A DNA stretch of 5,757 bases from Syntrophus sp. (in: bacteria) (GTDB lineage Bacteria; Desulfobacterota; Syntrophia; Syntrophales; UBA8958): assembly GCA_003451635.1 (NCBI GenBank), contig DMAT01000431.1:1-5757 (forward strand), in the 5' to 3' direction. Position 1 is the stretch's first letter. Every line of letters starts with the position of its first letter. A program made the translations under genes and the position numbers. The notes under the pieces were generated by a model. It did not search any database. It had not been told where the DNA came from and was given only the letters and a program-made list of their open reading frames with translations. Of this stretch, positions 5,716-5,757 are shown one piece after another.

Positions 5716-5757
5716 AGCCGATGAGCGGATTTGAACCGCTGACCTGCTGATTACGAA
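5716..5757 (-). tRNA. tRNA-Thr (anticodon CGT), 3' half, cut by window edge
   Basis: Read on the minus strand, the window opens in the anticodon loop TTCGTAA (positions 32-38, anticodon CGT, reading ACG). Next come the 3' anticodon stem TCAGC, the variable loop AGGTC and the T arm AGCGG-TTCAAAT-CCGCT, which pairs perfectly. The 3' acceptor strand CATCGGC and discriminator base T follow. It would pair with a GCCGATG 5' end, typical of tRNA-Thr, which lies outside the window. The CCA end is not encoded (CTG follows), so it must be added by tRNA nucleotidyltransferase. The 5' half (acceptor strand, D arm) cannot be checked. Confidence 0.9.

Noticed and set aside
5590..5757. Possible integration site at the tRNA-Thr 3' end
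   Set aside because: No integrase, direct repeat of the tRNA 3' end or change of composition is visible, and the neighbouring genes are ordinary chromosomal types.

Overview
The window reads as chromosomal DNA from a Gram-negative bacterium, most likely a deltaproteobacterium (Desulfobacterota, possibly Syntrophia-like). This is inferred from moderate GC content, the small heat-shock protein/Lon gene pair, and a GAF-GAF-PAS adenylate cyclase. No sequence search could be run, so the taxonomic guess is weak. Nothing in the window looks like a mobile element, prophage or CRISPR array.

Layout. (1) Positions 1-1554, minus strand: a two-gene protein quality-control operon. A complete Hsp20-family small heat-shock protein gene comes first. 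Its stop codon overlaps the start codon of lon (ATGA), and lon runs off the left edge of the window just before its Walker A motif. (2) Positions 1555-1884: a divergent intergenic region. It holds a good sigma70-like promoter for the hsp20-lon operon and two copies of a CTTgACTTGTCAAg-like inverted repeat. One copy covers the -35 box of that promoter; the other covers the -35 box of a possible promoter facing galE. (3) Positions 1885-5589, plus strand: three overlapping genes. They are galE (UDP-glucose 4-epimerase), a 141-residue charged coiled-coil protein built from 36-residue tandem repeats, and a 753-residue GAF-GAF-PAS-class III cyclase-TPR protein. The overlaps are 4 and 14 bases, so the genes are probably cotranscribed and translationally coupled. 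(4) Positions 5590-5757: a short non-coding stretch, a strong hairpin terminator oriented for the minus strand, and the 3' half of a minus-strand tRNA-Thr(CGT) cut by the right edge.

How the genes may work together. The Hsp20/Lon pair couples holding of unfolded proteins to ATP-dependent degradation. On the plus strand, residues of the cyclase predict cAMP rather than cGMP as product. Its second GAF domain carries a complete NKFDE motif, so cAMP feedback on its own synthesis is plausible, as in the cyanobacterial CyaB enzymes. The repeat protein between galE and the cyclase is the least understood gene here; its tight coupling to the cyclase suggests, but does not prove, a shared role. The epimerase has a cysteine at the position that sets substrate size in GalE enzymes, which suggests it may also handle N-acetylated sugars.
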